Assembly: GCA_023428245.1 (NCBI GenBank) | Contig: JAEYYX010000104.1 | Coordinates: 1 to 49,772, forward strand | DNA: 49,772 nt | Origin: Pseudomonadota bacterium | GTDB taxonomy: Bacteria; Myxococcota_A; Polyangia; Polyangiales; Polyangiaceae | Direction: 5' to 3' | Shown: piece after piece, positions 33,029-41,074 of the stretch | How positions within the stretch are numbered: the stretch's first letter is position 1 | Layout of the letters: every line of letters starts with the position of its first letter | Made by a program: the position numbers and the translations under genes | The notes under the pieces: generated by a model | Told to the model about the DNA's origin: nothing | The model's input: only the letters and a program-made list of their open reading frames with translations | Database searches by the model: none

Positions 33029-33820
33029 ATGTCCCGCTCGACTATCTCCCCACTCTTCCAGGCCCTCGGTGCACTAGGACTGGTCCTCACTACTCTGGCT
33101 TGCGCGTCACTCACGAAACGGGTGGCGCGGGATGCCACACCTGAGGCAGTCGAAAGTGGGATCCAGGCGGCCCTCTCCGAGCGAAATCAGGACCGGGTCG
33201 TGGCTGCGATCGAACCTGCCCGCGTGGAAGAGGTCACGGAGAAAGTCGTTTCGGGAGCAACCGACGGCTGGGCCAGGTCGATGAACGACGAGGAGCGCAG
33301 TGCGCAGGTCGCCGCAGCGCTCGTTCCTGTCGTTCATTCGCTCGTCGACTCGTCAGTGGAACGGGCCCTGAGCGACGAACACCTCGGACGCATTCGCGAG
33401 CTCGCCAAACAGGCCACACTCGGCTTCCAAGACGCGATCGACGAGGTCACTTCTCAAAGGGAGCGCGGCGAGATTCCAGCAGATCAGGGCAATGTCTTGC
33501 AAGCCGTCGACACCCTCGCGAAGGACGGCGCGACCACGCTCACCGTCGCAGGAGCGGTCGCCCTCGGCCTCGGCCTCCTACTGCTCATCGCCCTGGCTTG
33601 GGCGCTCACTCGTCGACATCGCTATGAGCGTGACCTCGCTGAGCGCAATCAAGCTCTCGAAGCTGCCGTGAGAATGTTATCAGAGCGCGGAACTCCTCTC
33701 GATGAGGACCGGTCTTCGACAGAAGGCGTGAGCGACCCGGACGCAGAGCTCGTCCGCAGCGCTGTCCAACGTATCCGCCAAGAACGTCCGTTCGAAAACA
33801 AGCAGAAACAAAGCGCGTGA
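33029..33820 (+). CDS. Lipoprotein with C-terminal transmembrane segment, function unknown
   Basis: A 263-residue protein. MSRSTISPLFQALGALGLVLTTLAC is a lipoprotein signal. The next 140 residues are helical, charged and repetitive (VEEVTEKVVSG, ALVPVVHSLVDSSVERAL). A transmembrane segment GAVALGLGLLLLIALAWALT (nt about 33550-33610) is followed by a basic, coiled-coil-like cytoplasmic tail. A lipid anchor at one end and a membrane span at the other is an unusual layout. A TTG at 33005 in frame is possible. It overlaps or abuts the next gene at 33817-33820. Confidence 0.65.
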   Translation: MSRSTISPLFQALGALGLVLTTLACASLTKRVARDATPEAVESGIQAALSERNQDRVVAAIEPARVEEVTEKVVSGATDGWARSMNDEERSAQVAAALVPVVHSLVDSSVERALSDEHLGRIRELAKQATLGFQDAIDEVTSQRERGEIPADQGNVLQAVDTLAKDGATTLTVAGAVALGLGLLLLIALAWALTRRHRYERDLAERNQALEAAVRMLSERGTPLDEDRSSTEGVSDPDAELVRSAVQRIRQERPFENKQKQSA

Positions 33821-33882
33821 GAGGTCTCGCTCTGACTGGCATGACTCCTGCTACTCCACTTCTCGAAGTGAGTTCAAAAGCC

Positions 33883-34479
33883 ATGACAAGTCATCCTTTG
33901 TGCCCTTGGAAACCTCTCGTGATCGCGATCACCCTAGGACTTCTTGTGTGCTCAGGGTGCGCTGGAGCGCCACAGCACGCAGTCATGAGCGCCACACCCG
34001 AGCACATCTCAGCTCAGGGGCAGAGCGGGGAGCGTGAAAAAGAGCCTACTGATCCTTCCTCAGAAAGTCGCTCCCTCTTCGCCCATATGCCGGCGCTCAC
34101 GCTCTCGCCTTTTTTCGACACATCAGGGAGCGAGCATTCTCCGCTGGCAGGTGTGCTCGAAGGCGCCTCACCCCTTCAAGTGGTTGGACTCTTCTCTCTC
34201 CTTCTCGGCTTGGGCCTCGTGTTTGGTTCCCTTCCGGCCCCGAGTCCGCGCGACTCGCAGAGCGGTGGTCTCTCAGCCGCGCTCCACTTACTGTCCCCTG
34301 AAGCGCTCGCCCTCCGGAGCGCGCAACGCTACCCAACAAGTGACGGTAACTTAACGGCCAACGAAGCGGAGTTCCTCCGGAGAGCCGCAGAGCGCATCGA
34401 GCAGGCCCGCGCCGCACAGTGGCGCCGTACGGAACGATCCTCCTCCGCACCCGGGCCCGTGATCGTCGAACGGCACTAA
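33883..34479 (+). CDS. Small lipoprotein with one internal membrane segment, function unknown
   Basis: A 198-residue product. The signal MTSHPLCPWKPLVIAITLGLLVCSGC has a lipobox. A hydrophilic Ser/Glu-rich stretch follows, then a hydrophobic segment LQVVGLFSLLLGLGLVFGSLP and a helical Glu/Arg/Ala-rich C-terminus (NEAEFLRRAAERIEQARAAQWRR). An in-frame GTG at 33817 would overlap the upstream stop by four bases, but the lipoprotein signal fits the ATG at 33883 better. The layout (lipobox, membrane span, charged helical tail) echoes the gene before it, so the two may act together. No family recognised. Confidence 0.62.
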   Translation: MTSHPLCPWKPLVIAITLGLLVCSGCAGAPQHAVMSATPEHISAQGQSGEREKEPTDPSSESRSLFAHMPALTLSPFFDTSGSEHSPLAGVLEGASPLQVVGLFSLLLGLGLVFGSLPAPSPRDSQSGGLSAALHLLSPEALALRSAQRYPTSDGNLTANEAEFLRRAAERIEQARAAQWRRTERSSSAPGPVIVERH

Positions 34480-34518
34480 TACTGCTTCTTCCCGAACACG
34501 TCTCCGGATTTTGCGAGC

Positions 34519-35472
34519 CTAAGCCAAGCGTTCAGCGGCGAGGCTCTTCTTCACCCCACAGCCACAGGAGGCTCGGTGAATGAACTGCACGGGAACTTCG
34601 CTGATGGTCGATACATGCGCCTCCTCACATTGATCGAGCACAAGTTCAATGGCCTTCTGCGCTACGAGATCGAAGGGCTGCCGCATGGTTGTCAGAGCAA
34701 CTCGCCCTTTGGAAGCTGCAGGCACGTCATCGAAACCAATCACGGAAACCTGCTCGGGAATCCTCAGGCCTCGAGCCTCAAGCTCGGTCACCACGGCCAA
34801 AGCCATCTCGTCGTTCGAAGCTAACACTGCGTCGAAATCGATCGCTCTTGAAAGGCGACTCAGCTCAGCGACTGCGCTCTGCCGCGTGAAATCGCCCTCA
34901 AGAACACGCGCACTGTCGCCAAGGATATTGCTCTCGCGGAGCGCCTGACGAAAGCCAAAGTAGCGATCGGTGGCTTCCTGACTGTCAGAACGCCCCCGAA
35001 TGAACACGATCTTGCTCCGATTGTGCTCGGTGATGAGGTGACGCGTGGCCGTGTACATGGCGCGGCGATTGTCGACGAGCACCGAAGGCACGAGCGGGAG
35101 GCGAAATCCAATGCTCGAAGCGGGCCGCGGCCACCATGTCTGGGTGAAACGCTTCAGGGACTTCACGTTGTGGTTGAAGACGCTCGAGAGAATCACGAGG
35201 CCGTCAAACTGCTTCGTGTGCTCAAGGAGATGCAAAAGGTCGTTCTGATCTGCCTCTTCTTGGACGCCCGCCCAGGCGACGGGCAAGTATTCAAGCTCGA
35301 CCCCGCGCGACGATGCGGCGAGGTCCAGCTCATCCGCCATGGCGTAGCTGTAAGCACAGCGGCTTTCGTTGAGGAGAACTCCGAGGCGTCGCGGCTGCAT
35401 CAAAAGGTATCCATCCTTTATCCCCTGAAGGTCCTGCTTTGTCGAAGGGGACAAGGTCGCTTTGTGGGGCAT
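34519..35472 (-). CDS. LacI-type periplasmic-binding-fold sensor domain without DNA-binding domain
   Basis: A 317-residue protein made of a LacI/PBP1 ligand-binding fold: RRLGVLLNESRCAYS, FDGLVILSSVF, PSVLVDNRRAMYTATRHLI, NRSKIVFIRG, FDAVLASNDEMALAVVTELEARG and SVIGFDDVPAAS. There is no N-terminal helix-turn-helix; the first 30 residues are only a short charged leader. The C-terminus has RASCGCG, the motif that in larger two-component and GGDEF proteins joins this sensor to an output module, yet the protein stops about 12 residues later. The ATG at 35472 is chosen; the longer open frame to 35667 overlaps the divergent GMC gene. A sugar or small-molecule ligand is expected. Confidence 0.78.
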   Translation of the reverse strand: MPHKATLSPSTKQDLQGIKDGYLLMQPRRLGVLLNESRCAYSYAMADELDLAASSRGVELEYLPVAWAGVQEEADQNDLLHLLEHTKQFDGLVILSSVFNHNVKSLKRFTQTWWPRPASSIGFRLPLVPSVLVDNRRAMYTATRHLITEHNRSKIVFIRGRSDSQEATDRYFGFRQALRESNILGDSARVLEGDFTRQSAVAELSRLSRAIDFDAVLASNDEMALAVVTELEARGLRIPEQVSVIGFDDVPAASKGRVALTTMRQPFDLVAQKAIELVLDQCEEAHVSTISEVPVQFIHRASCGCGVKKSLAAERLA

Positions 35473-35659
35473 ATCCCTACGCGTCGGCAGGTCCAGAACC
35501 CGAGCGTCGAAGCACCGAGCAGCCCTCCCCTCCTCCCGGTGCTCGTACCACGCCCAGCGCGCTCCCGGCAGCCGCGAGCGCATCACTTTCCGGTTTTCGG
35601 GTCCCCGACTAAACTCCCAGGACGGCGGCTCACAATAGGCGTGGGCCGAAGGGGGAACC

Positions 35660-37438
35660 ATGATCACGATACGATGGGAGACTCAACGAGTCCGACCGGA
35701 TATCACGCTCACTCTCCGGAGTGAGGTCGATGGCTGGAACCGGGATATTGCCGGGCACTACCGGGACGACGCTTGGCACTTCGAACTCGACGAAGACCGC
35801 TACCCGAACGGGACTGCTTTCAAGTTGGTGCTCGAGGGAGTTTGGATGCTCGGAGACAATCTGTTCCTTCCGCCGCGGGGGCCCGGGGTCGACTTCGTGG
35901 TCGCCGACGGGCAGGTCCAGTTTCCTCCCCTCGGCGAGGTCTTGACCGAGAATGGCAGCTTCCAGCAGCGCTTCTTCGCCCCGAACCTTGATGAGAACCA
36001 TTTCTACGACGTCATCGTGATCGGTTCCGGTCTCGGCGGTGGCGTCGTCGCCGATCAGCTCGCGGACGCGGGCCTGGACGTGCTCGTGCTCGAAGCGGGC
36101 AGCGCGCTCTTCACGACCCACACCGCCAATCTCCCGAGGCAATATCAGCTCGGTCAGTTCGAGAAACACCTTTGGGCCCTGTTTGATGAATACAAGGTCG
36201 TCAACTACCAAAACGCCTATGGCTCCGAGTACCAAGGAGCTCAGGCCTTCAACTTAGGCGGACGCAGCGTCTTCTGGGGCGGGTTCATTCCGCGCATGAC
36301 CTGGTGGGAGCTCGAAACCTGGCCCGACGAGGTGCGTTGGGCGCTCGAGGACGTCGCTTACGCACAAGCGGAAGACCTCATGTACTGGCCGCCCGCTCCG
36401 GCGCCTTATCAGACTCAGATCAAGTCCTGGCTCAATCAAACCTGGAACGACTACGTCCATTTCGACGCGCCGATGGCTGTTCGTCAGGTCAACGACGCGC
36501 GGGGAACCCTCGCGCCTGGACTCTTCTCGACAGCTGATTTGCTCACAGAAGGAAGGATCTCCGCGGACCCGGGCGACCTCGGGAAATGCACGGTGAACCT
36601 GAATCACGCGGTGACAGCGCTCCACACCGATCCGAATGGCCGCGTGACGGCAGTCGAGACCATAGATCTCATCGCAGCGCGCGTTCGTCGTTATCAGGGG
36701 AAGTATGTCATCCTTTCTGCGGGAACCGTAGAGAGCGCAAAACTCGCGCAACTGAGCGGCCTCTCAGATCCCCACGGGCTCGTGGGCAAAGGCATCACGG
36801 ATCACCCTGTCCTTTTCACCCATTTCGCCATTCCGCCCGGCAAGCCTTGGCACCGACCTGACGCTTCGAGCAAGACCCTATCTCGGCACCGAAGTTCGAG
36901 CGCCACCTCCCATCCCTACAACGTGCTGCTCGAGCTCGGCGCGGATCTGAACCATGGGCGGTACCTCGATCCCGATACGCTCAAACGCCACCGCGCTCTC
37001 AAGGGAGACACGATGCTCTGCGAGATCGTATTTCTCTTCAACGCGCCTCTCGTCGAACGAAACTGGGTCAAGCAGGAGGGCCCCTCCTACGTGAAACCTC
37101 AAGTTTTTATGCAAAAGAGCCCAGCAGCAGACCCTTTTTGGGCCGAGGTCAATGCTCTCAAAGACCAGGTCATCGCTGCGCTCGGAGGCGAGCCAATCGA
37201 AGGTGGCTCTCTCGCTCTGACCCCAGGTGCGCTCGGCGGCGTGGCTCATGAAGTCGGAACATTGCGGCTCGGATCAGAAGGACAAGGAGTCGTCGACACC
37301 AATCTCAATTTCAGGGGCCACGACAATCTCTTCGTCTGCGATCTCAGCGTCTTCCCGACCTCCCCAGCCGCAAATCCTTCCTTGACCCTGACCGCTCTCG
37401 CCTTGCGCCTCGCGCAACACATCGAAACGCTCCCTTGA
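35660..37438 (+). CDS. GMC-family FAD oxidoreductase with extra N-terminal domain
   Basis: A 592-residue flavoenzyme. The FAD motif IVIGSGLGGGVVADQL starts near residue 118, after an unusual leader of about 110 residues. That leader (TLTLRSEVDGW, WHFELDEDRYPNGTAFKLVLEG, VWMLGDNLFLPP) looks like a small beta-sandwich, perhaps carbohydrate-binding. The C-terminal GMC block has HEVGTLRLG with the probable catalytic His, NLFVCDLSVFPTSPAANPSLT and a final TALALRLAQHI helix. GMC enzymes oxidise alcohols such as sugars, cholesterol or choline. The ATG is preceded by GGGGG. The LacI-type sensor gene is divergent, 187 bases away, a common arrangement for ligand-responsive control. Confidence 0.88.
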   Translation: MITIRWETQRVRPDITLTLRSEVDGWNRDIAGHYRDDAWHFELDEDRYPNGTAFKLVLEGVWMLGDNLFLPPRGPGVDFVVADGQVQFPPLGEVLTENGSFQQRFFAPNLDENHFYDVIVIGSGLGGGVVADQLADAGLDVLVLEAGSALFTTHTANLPRQYQLGQFEKHLWALFDEYKVVNYQNAYGSEYQGAQAFNLGGRSVFWGGFIPRMTWWELETWPDEVRWALEDVAYAQAEDLMYWPPAPAPYQTQIKSWLNQTWNDYVHFDAPMAVRQVNDARGTLAPGLFSTADLLTEGRISADPGDLGKCTVNLNHAVTALHTDPNGRVTAVETIDLIAARVRRYQGKYVILSAGTVESAKLAQLSGLSDPHGLVGKGITDHPVLFTHFAIPPGKPWHRPDASSKTLSRHRSSSATSHPYNVLLELGADLNHGRYLDPDTLKRHRALKGDTMLCEIVFLFNAPLVERNWVKQEGPSYVKPQVFMQKSPAADPFWAEVNALKDQVIAALGGEPIEGGSLALTPGALGGVAHEVGTLRLGSEGQGVVDTNLNFRGHDNLFVCDLSVFPTSPAANPSLTLTALALRLAQHIETLP

Positions 37439-37546
37439 GCGTTTGTTTCTCCTCTTCACGCTCGACTCGAGTTCGCTCGATGATCTCGCGTCCGCCGCGC
37501 CGCCCGAGCGCTCTCCACCGCGAGGGACGCGCGCTCGCCGTCTCCC

Positions 37547-38605
37547 TCAATCGAGGCAGCCGGGCCGCGTGGGGCCGACCGCGACGTCGTCGTACCAGAC
37601 CTTCCTCTCCGTGAAGTGGAGAGCGTTATAGCCGAACTTGAAGCGCGTAAACGCCTTCGAAGCCGCAGGATAGTCCGGCGCATCGATCAGCTTCTCACCA
37701 CGCACATAGAGCTCTTGAGCTCTCGCGGTTCCGTCGAAATGGATCTCGACGCAATGCCATGTATCGGCGGCCAACGCGTACGGCATCGTACCGCCCGCCT
37801 GCAGGCGTCCATAGCCATCGGGCCAACGAACGACATCCTGGGAGTTGAAGGAAATGCCGACGTCCTCCGCGAACTCGACGGAAACTCCGTCGTTCGGATC
37901 GTCCGAGCCCGAGGCTTGACCGAAGACGTTGTGTTCTTCGTGGCCGAGAACCACATCACTTCGGATGTAGAGGCGCACCCAGAAATTGGCTCCTCCGGAC
38001 GGCACCGACAGCATCTTGTAGGCCGCGGAGGCCTCTCCCACGGACTTCACACGAAGGGCAGAAGCTCCGGAGCGCTTCACTGTCGAATCGACTTCAAAAT
38101 AAGCGGTCCAGGGCGTCGCCGGGTCACCATTCAGACGGAACACCGCACCATCCGGAAGCTCCGCGCTGTCGAAGCCAGAACAGAAAGTCGCATCCGCGGG
38201 GCAGGGCTCCACCATACCGCCTCCGCCACTCCCCTCGCTCGGTGCCCCGCCCGTGTTCTCCGCTCCGCCCGTGTTCTCCGCTCCACCCGAAGCGCCGCCG
38301 GTCGCTCCCCCGCCCACGCCATCGCTCGTACCACCTGCGGCGCTCCCTCCTCCGGAAGAGATCATCGCCCCACCTGCCGACGAGCCGCCACTCGCCATGG
38401 GGTTACCTCCCGCGGAGGTGCCGTTACCTCCCACGCCCGGCGCCCCGCCCCCGCCAATGGTCCCCCCGGCAGCGGCATCACCATCGCTCGCGCCTCTGCT
38501 CTGCTCGCTCTCCCCACAAGCGAGAAAGAGCCAGGGCAAGAGACCCGTGAGACAGATAGCGCGCAAACTTGAAGCGTGGTTTCGTTCCATCAGACGGCCG
38601 ATCAT
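37547..38605 (-). CDS. Gly-rich-linker lipoprotein with lectin-like (jelly-roll) domain
   Basis: A 352-residue protein. A signal with lipobox LFLAC is followed by a Gly/Ala/Ser linker of about 110 residues, then a folded domain starting ATFCSGFDSAELPDGAVF. The strands AYFEVDSTVKRSGASALRVKS, NFWVRLYIRSDV, WHCVEIHFDG and VWYDDVAVGP suggest a concanavalin-like beta-sandwich, seen in polysaccharide lyases and cellulose-induced proteins. Enzymatic residues cannot be named. ATG at 38605 or 38590 are both possible starts. It lies 34 bases downstream of the PD40 lipoprotein on the same strand. Confidence 0.75.
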   Translation of the reverse strand: MIGRLMERNHASSLRAICLTGLLPWLFLACGESEQSRGASDGDAAAGGTIGGGGAPGVGGNGTSAGGNPMASGGSSAGGAMISSGGGSAAGGTSDGVGGGATGGASGGAENTGGAENTGGAPSEGSGGGGMVEPCPADATFCSGFDSAELPDGAVFRLNGDPATPWTAYFEVDSTVKRSGASALRVKSVGEASAAYKMLSVPSGGANFWVRLYIRSDVVLGHEEHNVFGQASGSDDPNDGVSVEFAEDVGISFNSQDVVRWPDGYGRLQAGGTMPYALAADTWHCVEIHFDGTARAQELYVRGEKLIDAPDYPAASKAFTRFKFGYNALHFTERKVWYDDVAVGPTRPGCLD

Positions 38606-38639
38606 TTTACGGCCAGATCTCTAGCACACTCGCCGCTGC

Positions 38640-39722
38640 TCATCCGTCGACAATTTCGAGATCGGCCACGAACAAGTCCAGCTCTCCGTCACGGTCGGAG
38701 GAAAAATATAGCCTCATTCCGTCGGCGCTCACGTAGGGATCTCGTTCTTCCGAGTCGGTGTTCGCGCCCCTCACCTCCACTGGCTCCGAGAAGGGGGCAT
38801 CCAGTGAGTCGCGGCGCGCCACGTAGAGATCGCCTTTCCCGTCGCTCTCCACCATTGTGAAAAAAAGCGTAAGTCCGTCTTCGAGCAGAAAGGCGTCGAC
38901 AAAACTCCACCCTTCTTCAGCGAGTTCTTCGATCAGACGCGGCTCACCGAATGGCTCGCTCTGGCTCGGACGCTCTGCCAAATAGGTCCAGTATTGGGAG
39001 TGATCCCGGCGCGATGAGAGCGGCATCACACGCCCACCTTGCGCGAGGGGTCGCGGCAAATCGTCCGCGGTCGAGTTGAGCTCGAGGACCGGCTCGAGCT
39101 CGCCCCAATCCGACTGTCGGTCGCTGCGGAAGGCGACGAGAATGTCCATGTCACCGTCGACATCAGACGCGATCCATATCGAAAGCCCGTCTGCACCGAG
39201 CGACGGACTGCTCTCGAAGCCGGGTGTGTTGAGGGAGCTCTGCTCGTGAGGCTCCCCAAAAGGCTCACTCGTCGATGAGCGCTCACTACACCAAACATCG
39301 GTGCCTCCGGTCTCAGTCGGGCGTTTCGATGTAAAGCAGACGAGCAGTTCGTCGTCTGTGAGTGTGGGGTTATCGTCCTTCTGTTCGGCGTTGATCTCAG
39401 TGAGCGGGCGAATGTTCGTGGCTGTCACAGTAAAGGACGGAGCGGAACCTCCGAGTCCGCCGCTTCCGTCAGGGGGGCCTCCCGAACTTGCCGCCGCGCC
39501 TCCAGCGTGCATTCCGCCCGACGTGCGTCCCCCGCTCCCGGACCCACCAATGTCGCTCGGGCCCGCGGCTTCGCCGCCGAGGGACGTTCCCCCGCCATCA
39601 GTGGCAGAATCGCCGCCCGTGGGCGCAGCTCCCCCGAGCCGAATGTCGGCCCCGAAGGAGCAGCCCCCGAGCTCACCGGCTCCGAGAAGCACCGCCCAAA
39701 GGACCGGCGACCTCCATCTCAT
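38640..39722 (-). CDS. Gly-rich-linker lipoprotein with TolB-like PD40 beta-propeller
   Basis: A 360-residue lipoprotein, lipobox ELGGC, with a Gly/Ser/Ala linker to about residue 95. The C-terminal part has repeated PD40/WD40-like units: NPTLTDDELLVCFTSKRP, SSPSLGADGLSIWIASD, DAFLLEDGLTLFFTM and DPYVSADGMRLYFSSDRDGELDLF. Such propellers bind peptides or glycans at the cell surface. Its ATG overlaps the stop of the anti-sigma-like gene by four bases, so it belongs to the sigma factor operon and is a likely target or sensor part of that system. Confidence 0.82.
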   Translation of the reverse strand: MRWRSPVLWAVLLGAGELGGCSFGADIRLGGAAPTGGDSATDGGGTSLGGEAAGPSDIGGSGSGGRTSGGMHAGGAAASSGGPPDGSGGLGGSAPSFTVTATNIRPLTEINAEQKDDNPTLTDDELLVCFTSKRPTETGGTDVWCSERSSTSEPFGEPHEQSSLNTPGFESSPSLGADGLSIWIASDVDGDMDILVAFRSDRQSDWGELEPVLELNSTADDLPRPLAQGGRVMPLSSRRDHSQYWTYLAERPSQSEPFGEPRLIEELAEEGWSFVDAFLLEDGLTLFFTMVESDGKGDLYVARRDSLDAPFSEPVEVRGANTDSEERDPYVSADGMRLYFSSDRDGELDLFVADLEIVDG

Positions 39723-40444
39723 TTCGGTTTTTCGGAAGAATCACGGGTCATCGCGCCGCTCGCCTTTTCCCGAGCCTGAGCCGAGAGGGCCTCTGCCTCA
39801 GGCCGGAGGACTCCGGTGGGGAAGCGGGCATGATATCGCGCGAGCACGCGCAAGGCGAGGGACGTATCCCCCGAGCGCAGAGCAACCCGCGCCGGCTCGA
39901 GAGCGGCAATCTCTTCCGTGAGCGTAGACTGCGCCGGATTCACTTTCGACGAGCTCGCGCCGCTCGAGCGTTTGAGCGGCGCGGCCTTCTGCACCTCGGG
40001 AGGTGCGACCTCTTCGGTCGGCGACGCAACAGTGATCTCCGGAGGTGCATTGAACCTCGAGGCTTCGACCGGCGTGGCCGAAGGCTGAGAGCCAGAACGT
40101 GGAGATGCGGGTGCCACCGGCTCTTGAGCGCACACTTGTCCTGCGCAACCCTCGTCACCCTCAGGCGTAGAACGAGCCACAAGCAAGCCTACGGTCAAAG
40201 CTCCGCCGAGGCCCACCCCTGTGATAGCGCGTAAGAGCATAGCCCGCGACCAACCAATCCCGGCGCCCGGACGCATCGAAGCCTCAAGGAGCCCAGAAGC
40301 TGGCAGCGCTACGGGCGCGCCCGTCCCCGCGAGCAAGATCGCGGTCAGACGAGCATCAGGCTGCTCGAAGCGAGCGCTCTCCAAAAGCTCATGCTCAAAC
40401 GGGCTCAGGTCCCCGCTCTCGACCAGTCGAATCGGGTCTGTCAT
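39719..40444 (-). CDS. Probable membrane-bound anti-sigma factor
   Basis: A 241-residue protein encoded directly after the sigma factor, with a four-base ATGA overlap. The N-terminal 65 residues (DPIRLVESGDLSPFEHELLESA) would be cytoplasmic, followed by a transmembrane segment AMLLRAITGVGLGGALTVGLLVA. A Pro/Ser/Ala-rich stalk precedes a helical C-terminal domain (PARVALRSGDTSLALRVLARYHARFP) that looks like a TPR-type pair. The zinc-binding HxxxCxxC of ZAS anti-sigma factors is absent. The anti-sigma role rests on gene order and topology. Confidence 0.7.
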   Translation of the reverse strand: MTDPIRLVESGDLSPFEHELLESARFEQPDARLTAILLAGTGAPVALPASGLLEASMRPGAGIGWSRAMLLRAITGVGLGGALTVGLLVARSTPEGDEGCAGQVCAQEPVAPASPRSGSQPSATPVEASRFNAPPEITVASPTEEVAPPEVQKAAPLKRSSGASSSKVNPAQSTLTEEIAALEPARVALRSGDTSLALRVLARYHARFPTGVLRPEAEALSAQAREKASGAMTRDSSEKPK

Positions 40445-41037
40445 GTCTCATTCCTCGCAACCTGCAAATGCACCGCACCGCTCGTCTTGCCTCGCCCTTC
40501 AAGCTCCACCGCACGAGCCGCCTTCCGGAACCCTTCCCGAGCGCGCCGGAGGCGCGAAGCGACTGTTCCGAGCGGGATATCAAGGATCTCAGCTATTTCA
40601 GGAGAGCTGAAGCCCTCGATCTCGAAGAGCGTGAACACGGTCACGAGATCGTCGTCGAGCTGACGGAGAACGCGATCCAAGATCTTCACTGCGAGCTCGC
40701 GGCGATCGAGCGCCTCGGCGGACACTCCGAGATCGGGATGTTCAAGTTCTTCTTCGAAACTGATGCGCCGATGTTTGCGGGCAACGGTCTTTGCAACTCG
40801 GATCGCCGTCGAAAACAGAAAAGCGCGCTCCGAGCCTGGGCGGACATCCTCAAAGCGTTGCACGCAGATCAAAAAAGCTTGTTGGGTAGCTTCGGCGGCG
40901 GCGTCAGGAGAGAACCCGATGCGCCGGAGCGTGCGCCAAACGACCTGATGGTGCGCGATGTAGAGCGCTTCCCAATGGGCCCGCGTCGCAGCGTCGACGG
41001 GCTTCACGGTGAGAGCGGGCTCAGCGACGACCATCAT
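40441..41037 (-). CDS. ECF-type RNA polymerase sigma factor
   Basis: A 198-residue sigma-70-family protein with only regions 2 and 4. Region 2 is seen in YIAHHQVVWRTLRRIG through FLFSTAIRVA. Region 4 is LDDDLVTVFTLFEIEGFSSPEIAEILDIPLGTVASRLRRA, with the usual helix-turn-helix. The ATG at 41037 (or 41034) follows GGGAAAAG; the longer open frame to 41190 begins with Ser/Pro/Cys-rich residues foreign to the family. It heads a coupled series: sigma factor, membrane partner, PD40 lipoprotein. The probable outer-membrane barrel gene is 37 bases upstream on the same strand. Confidence 0.9.
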   Translation of the reverse strand: MMVVAEPALTVKPVDAATRAHWEALYIAHHQVVWRTLRRIGFSPDAAAEATQQAFLICVQRFEDVRPGSERAFLFSTAIRVAKTVARKHRRISFEEELEHPDLGVSAEALDRRELAVKILDRVLRQLDDDLVTVFTLFEIEGFSSPEIAEILDIPLGTVASRLRRAREGFRKAARAVELEGRGKTSGAVHLQVARNET

Positions 41038-41074
41038 CTTTTCCCAGGGACAATGCAAAGAGGACGCGAATCGA

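Noticed and set aside
39719..41037. FecI/FecR iron-uptake regulator pair
   Set aside because: The membrane partner lacks FecR features and no TonB receptor is near; a general ECF/anti-sigma pair is the safer call.
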